Positions 7,347 to 10,127 of a stretch of DNA of 10,127 nucleotides are shown here, piece after piece. A program made the translations under genes and the position numbers. The notes beneath the pieces are model-generated. The model was not told where the DNA came from. It worked only from the letters and a program-made list of their open reading frames with translations, and did no database searches. How positions within the stretch are numbered: position 1 is the first letter of the stretch; every line of letters begins with the position of its first letter. Source of the DNA: Saprospiraceae bacterium (GTDB lineage: Bacteria; Bacteroidota; Bacteroidia; Chitinophagales; Saprospiraceae); the NCBI GenBank assembly GCA_013002475.1, contig JABDJM010000293.1:1-10127 (forward strand). Reading direction: 5' to 3'.

Positions 7347-8906
7347 ATGTCAATTCCTAAGGAACCGCGGCAGCTGATGATCAACCTGATGTACCTGGTA
7401 CTCACAGCGATGCTTGCATTGAACGTGTCCGCGGAAATATTTAATGCCTTTAAAATTGTTGACAAGGGTCTAAAGGAATCTAATAAGTCTTTGGATGCAG
7501 CAAATGCACCTTTGGCCGTTCAGATCCAAACTCTTGCCAAGAAAAAAGAGGTTTTACAAACCTATGCTGATAGAGCAACGCCGGTTACACAGCTGTCTAA
7601 AGAGTTCGTTGATTATATCGACGGCATTTGGCAACAACTGGAAGCTGGTTCTGTATCTGAGGGTAAAGCCCCAAGGTATCCTCTGGATCATGAAAAGTAT
7701 CCGGGAGATCTTGTATCAAAGAAAAACAAGGATGTCACTACCAGGCTTCTTGTAGATGATGGAGTGGGAGAAGAGCTAAAAGCAAAAATCATGGATACCC
7801 GTGAGCAATTTCTGGCCTTTTTTGATTCTACCGACGTAGCCAATGAAGCTGGTAATATTTCCATGGAAGTCGATGATAAATCATGGAGAGCCAAAAAGGA
7901 TAAGCCTTCTTGGTCTGCTTTCAACTTTAAGCAAATGCCGCTTGGAGCACTGGAGCCTATGTTTACCAAATATAAGAACGATGCAAAGGCTTCTGAATCA
8001 GCCGTCTTGAATTACCTGCTTGGAAAAGTAGGTGGAGAAGACATCGTTTTGGATAAATTTCAGGTTGTTTCCTCTCCTAAGAAATCATATATCATTGAAG
8101 GAGAGCCTTTTGAAACAGAAATTTTCCTTTCTGCTTCTGCAGGGTCTTCCAATACGGGTGTATCGATTTCAGTAAATGGCAGAGGGGTAGCGGCAAGAGA
8201 TGGTGTTGCAAAATATACAACAACCGCTTCTGGAACAGGAGTCAAAAATTATTCTGCAGCCATTACCGTGACTAATCCGGTTACCAATGAAGTGAACACC
8301 TACAAAGGTACTTTCGAGTATGAAGTAGGTCGTCGTTCTGTTGCTGTATCTGCTGATAAAATGAACGTATTCTATATCGGAGTTGATAATCCGGTATCTG
8401 TTTCTGCTGCTGGTATTTCAAGTAACGAACTTAAGGTTACCGGAAAGAATGTTACTCTTAAGCAAGCTGGTAAAGGAAAATGGATCGCAACAGGTTCCAG
8501 ACCTTCCAATGATGCAGGAATTACTGTTTCAGGTGGTGGCTTGAAATCTACCACTTTCCCCTTCCGTGTCAAAAGGATCCCTGATCCTGTGGCAAGACTT
8601 TCTAAAAGTTCTGGTGGAACTATGGGTAACGGAGAGTTTAAAGCTCAGGGAGGTGTAGGTGCTTTTCTTGACAACTTTGACTTCGATGCAAAGTGCCGAA
8701 TCATGGGTTACAGCCTTGTTAGGGTACCAAAAAGACAGGATGCAGTTGAATCTGTTAACCCTGGTGCAAAATACAATGACAAATCCCGTCGTTTGGTCAA
8801 TGCTGCTAGTCCCGGAGATGTGTATTTCTTCCAAAACGTGAAGTCAAAATGCCCCGGGGACAGTGCTGGTCGAAAGATCAACGATATGGTATTTAAGATT
8901 AAATAG
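7347..8906 (+). CDS. gldM: T9SS / gliding motor protein GldM (PorM)
   Basis: This 519-residue protein is anchored in the inner membrane and spans the periplasm, passing motor force from GldL to the GldK/GldN ring. The N-terminus MSIPKEPRQLMINLMYLV has Arg8 just before the single membrane helix (about 11-28), matching the conserved arginine (Arg9 in F. johnsoniae) that pairs with the GldL glutamate. A helical domain follows to about 230, then Ig-like domains. Domain two starts near KFQVVSSPKKSYIIEGEPF (237-255), domain three near NVFYIGVDNPVSVSA (340-354), and the C-terminal domain after RIPDPVARL (410-418). This matches the four-domain D1-D4 structure known for GldM/PorM. Cys450 and Cys502 lie in the last domain and could form a disulfide (inference). 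The length is usual for the family. An A-rich stretch precedes the ATG instead of a Shine-Dalgarno sequence. Confidence 0.96.
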   Translation: MSIPKEPRQLMINLMYLVLTAMLALNVSAEIFNAFKIVDKGLKESNKSLDAANAPLAVQIQTLAKKKEVLQTYADRATPVTQLSKEFVDYIDGIWQQLEAGSVSEGKAPRYPLDHEKYPGDLVSKKNKDVTTRLLVDDGVGEELKAKIMDTREQFLAFFDSTDVANEAGNISMEVDDKSWRAKKDKPSWSAFNFKQMPLGALEPMFTKYKNDAKASESAVLNYLLGKVGGEDIVLDKFQVVSSPKKSYIIEGEPFETEIFLSASAGSSNTGVSISVNGRGVAARDGVAKYTTTASGTGVKNYSAAITVTNPVTNEVNTYKGTFEYEVGRRSVAVSADKMNVFYIGVDNPVSVSAAGISSNELKVTGKNVTLKQAGKGKWIATGSRPSNDAGITVSGGGLKSTTFPFRVKRIPDPVARLSKSSGGTMGNGEFKAQGGVGAFLDNFDFDAKCRIMGYSLVRVPKRQDAVESVNPGAKYNDKSRRLVNAASPGDVYFFQNVKSKCPGDSAGRKINDMVFKIK

Positions 8907-8927
8907 TTAGTTAGTTAAAAGAACGTC

Positions 8928-9794
8928 ATGAAGATCATTTTGAAGTTTTGTTTTGTTTTCCTCCTTGGCGCATTATATGTAGCCAGCCCACTAATGGCGC
9001 AGGTTCCGGAAACCATGCAAACTGAAACAAGCGAACCTGATGATGACCGTCCGTTGGATGATATCGTAGAAAAAAGGATCATCGATGATCGAAGAGTCCT
9101 TGCCTATCAGCCATTGCGAGAGGCCGACATTTTTTGGGAAAAAAGGATCTGGAGAATCGTTGATATCAGAGAGAAGATGAATCTTCCTTTTGCATATCCC
9201 GAAATGCCATTCTTCTCAATATTAATGGATGCCGCAATCAATGGAGATATAACCGTTTATTCAGCTGAGGACGATAAGTTTTCTTCTAAGCTGGATGCAA
9301 GTGAGGTATCCACTATGGGTGCCAGTGTCGATACGGTTACAACCTTTGATCCGGATACCTATGAGGAGACAATCCAGGTGGTTCGGAATGAATTGAATCC
9401 GGAGGATATCAAACGTTTTCGAATCAAGGAAGTTTGGTTCTTCGATGAAGAAACCAGTACGCTTCAGGTTCGGATCCTGGGAATCGCTCCACTTCAGGAT
9501 GTGAAAGATGACAATGGCAATTTCCTTTATGAGCTTCCGATGTTCTGGGTGTATTATCCTGAAACAAGAGAAGTTTTGGCCAGGCACAAAGTTTTCATGG
9601 AAAATAATGATGCCAGTCCAATTACTTGGGAAGACTTAATGGAAATGCGATTTTTCTCTAGCTATATCTATAAAGAATCCAATGTTTACGATCGCCGTTT
9701 GAAAGACTATCTAGTTGGAGTTGATCTCCTTCTAGAGGCTGACAAGATCAAACAGGAGATCTTCAATTTCGAGCATGACCTTTGGTCATACTAA
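8928..9794 (+). CDS. gldN: T9SS / gliding periplasmic ring protein GldN (PorN)
   Basis: This 288-residue secreted periplasmic protein pairs with GldK in the T9SS ring and contacts the GldM C-terminal domain. A signal peptide covers residues 1-24, with likely cleavage SPLMA|Q. An acidic, low-complexity linker (about 26-48) follows. The family core starts at FWEKRIWRIVDIREKMNLPF (69-88) and includes INGDITVYSAEDD (104-116), IKEVWFFDEETSTLQVRILG (166-185) and PMFWVYYPETREVLARH (204-220). RFFSSYIYKESNVYDRRLKD (241-260) closes the conserved part. The start lies 21 bases after gldM. The junction contains TAGTTAGTTAGTTA, which puts stops in all three frames after gldM. Only one copy is present; there is no gldO-like duplicate as in Flavobacterium johnsoniae. 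It is the last gene of the cluster, followed by an intrinsic terminator. Confidence 0.96.
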   Translation: MKIILKFCFVFLLGALYVASPLMAQVPETMQTETSEPDDDRPLDDIVEKRIIDDRRVLAYQPLREADIFWEKRIWRIVDIREKMNLPFAYPEMPFFSILMDAAINGDITVYSAEDDKFSSKLDASEVSTMGASVDTVTTFDPDTYEETIQVVRNELNPEDIKRFRIKEVWFFDEETSTLQVRILGIAPLQDVKDDNGNFLYELPMFWVYYPETREVLARHKVFMENNDASPITWEDLMEMRFFSSYIYKESNVYDRRLKDYLVGVDLLLEADKIKQEIFNFEHDLWSY

Positions 9795-9815
9795 TAGGAC
9801 ATTAATGAATTATCT

Positions 9816-9848
9816 AAACCCCGGTTGCATTTGCACCGGGGTTTTTTT
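9816..9848 (+). terminator. Intrinsic terminator after gldN
   Basis: AAACCCCGGT (9816-9825) pairs perfectly over 10 bp with ACCGGGGTTT (9835-9844), with a 9-base loop. The run of seven T ends at 9848. It begins 22 bases after the gldN stop and marks the end of the gldLMN transcript. This is a classical rho-independent form, unlike the hairpin after gldK. Confidence 0.9.
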
Positions 9849-9879
9849 ATTTCCGCCACCGAAACAACCATCCTAAGAA

Positions 9880-9887
9880 TAAATTTG
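9880..9887 (+). promoter_or_regulatory. Candidate -7 element for the ABC exporter gene
   Basis: TAAATTTG is an exact match to the Bacteroidota -7 consensus TAnnTTTG and lies 16 bases before the ATG at 9904, just downstream of the gldN terminator. The expected -33 position (about 9857-9860) has no TTTG, so the promoter is only half supported. Transcription would begin near 9893 with a very short leader. Confidence 0.38.
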
Positions 9888-9903
9888 TTTATCCTAGTAA
9901 TTC

Positions 9904-10127
9904 ATGGCGCTAGAGAAGGAAAAAACAAGCTTCAAAGAACAATTTTCAGCTCTCAAGAACCTACCCAGGTTTTTGAAGATGGTATGGGCTACAAGCCAGG
10001 GACTGGCTTTTTCCAATATTATCTTAAGGGTTTTCAAAGCGGCCATTCCCCTTGCAACTCTATATGTCGGTAAGATCATTATTGATGAGATCATTGCAGC
10101 TATTGGACAGGAGGATTACTCCCTTCA
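9904..10127 (+). CDS. ABC exporter (membrane plus ATPase type), N-terminal part
   Basis: An open frame runs from the ATG at 9904 to the window end (74 complete codons); an in-frame TAA at 9898-9900 fixes this as the first possible start. The protein begins MALEKEKTSFKEQFSALKNL, then RFLKMVWATSQGLAFSNIIL and a hydrophobic stretch FKAAIPLATLYVGKIIIDEI (about 44-63). This matches the start of the first transmembrane helix of Bacteroidota ABC transporter ATP-binding/permease proteins, in which the pattern 'P-L-A-x-L-Y-x-G-K-x-I-I-D-E' is familiar. The nucleotide-binding domain would lie beyond the window, so no Walker motif can be seen and the substrate is unknown. A terminator separates it from gldN, so it is probably an independent unit and not a T9SS part. 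Confidence 0.72.
   Translation, partial: MALEKEKTSFKEQFSALKNLPRFLKMVWATSQGLAFSNIILRVFKAAIPLATLYVGKIIIDEIIAAIGQEDYSL

Noticed and set aside
8529..8834. Open frame of 101 codons on the minus strand inside gldM, and similar frames at 7688-7969, 8060-8245 and 8372-8572
   Set aside because: These are shadows of the well-supported gldM reading frame, with no start context or family pattern.
9825..10073. Open frame of 82 codons on the plus strand after gldN
   Set aside because: It begins inside the terminator hairpin and overlaps, in another frame, the ABC exporter start, which has recognisable family sequence.

Overview
The window comes from a member of the Bacteroidota, probably of the Cytophagales type (the order is an inference). 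The evidence is a porP-gldK-gldL-gldM-gldN cluster, which is the core of the type IX secretion system (T9SS) and gliding machinery found only in this phylum. Supporting signs are AT-rich translation starts with few Shine-Dalgarno sequences, promoter-like motifs of the Bacteroidota type (TTTG and TAnnTTTG), and two outer-membrane-type proteins on the left.

Layout. At the left edge, two genes run on the minus strand: a PorT-family outer-membrane beta-barrel (183-803) followed by the start of a lipoprotein gene that leaves the window (1-170). Diverging from them is a plus-strand run: a conserved 93-residue protein (918-1199), a PhnP-like metallo-beta-lactamase-fold hydrolase with a TTG start (1215-1979), a DUF255 thioredoxin-fold protein overlapping it by one base (1979-4027), and a PorP/SprF-type outer-membrane protein that also lacks an ATG start (4073-5047). 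A 202-base gap with promoter-like motifs leads to gldK (5250-6488). A 15-bp perfect hairpin follows gldK, then a second spacer with promoter-like motifs, then the compact trio gldL-gldM-gldN (6725-9794), closed by a strong intrinsic terminator. The first 74 codons of an ABC exporter end the window.

How the genes work together. GldL and GldM form the inner-membrane proton-driven motor. GldM spans the periplasm to the GldK/GldN ring, in which GldK is the lipoprotein and GldN the periplasmic partner, beneath the outer membrane. PorP/SprF-type proteins are outer-membrane partners of this system. The gene order porP-K-L-M-N is the one known from Porphyromonas gingivalis.

The components are known and no wholly new system is visible. 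The most interesting points are regulatory: a hairpin plus a new promoter-like motif splits gldK from gldLMN, and the gldK leader contains a double set of promoter-like words. All intergenic stretches are shorter than 300 bases. I see no tRNA, rRNA, CRISPR array, insertion sequence or phage gene.
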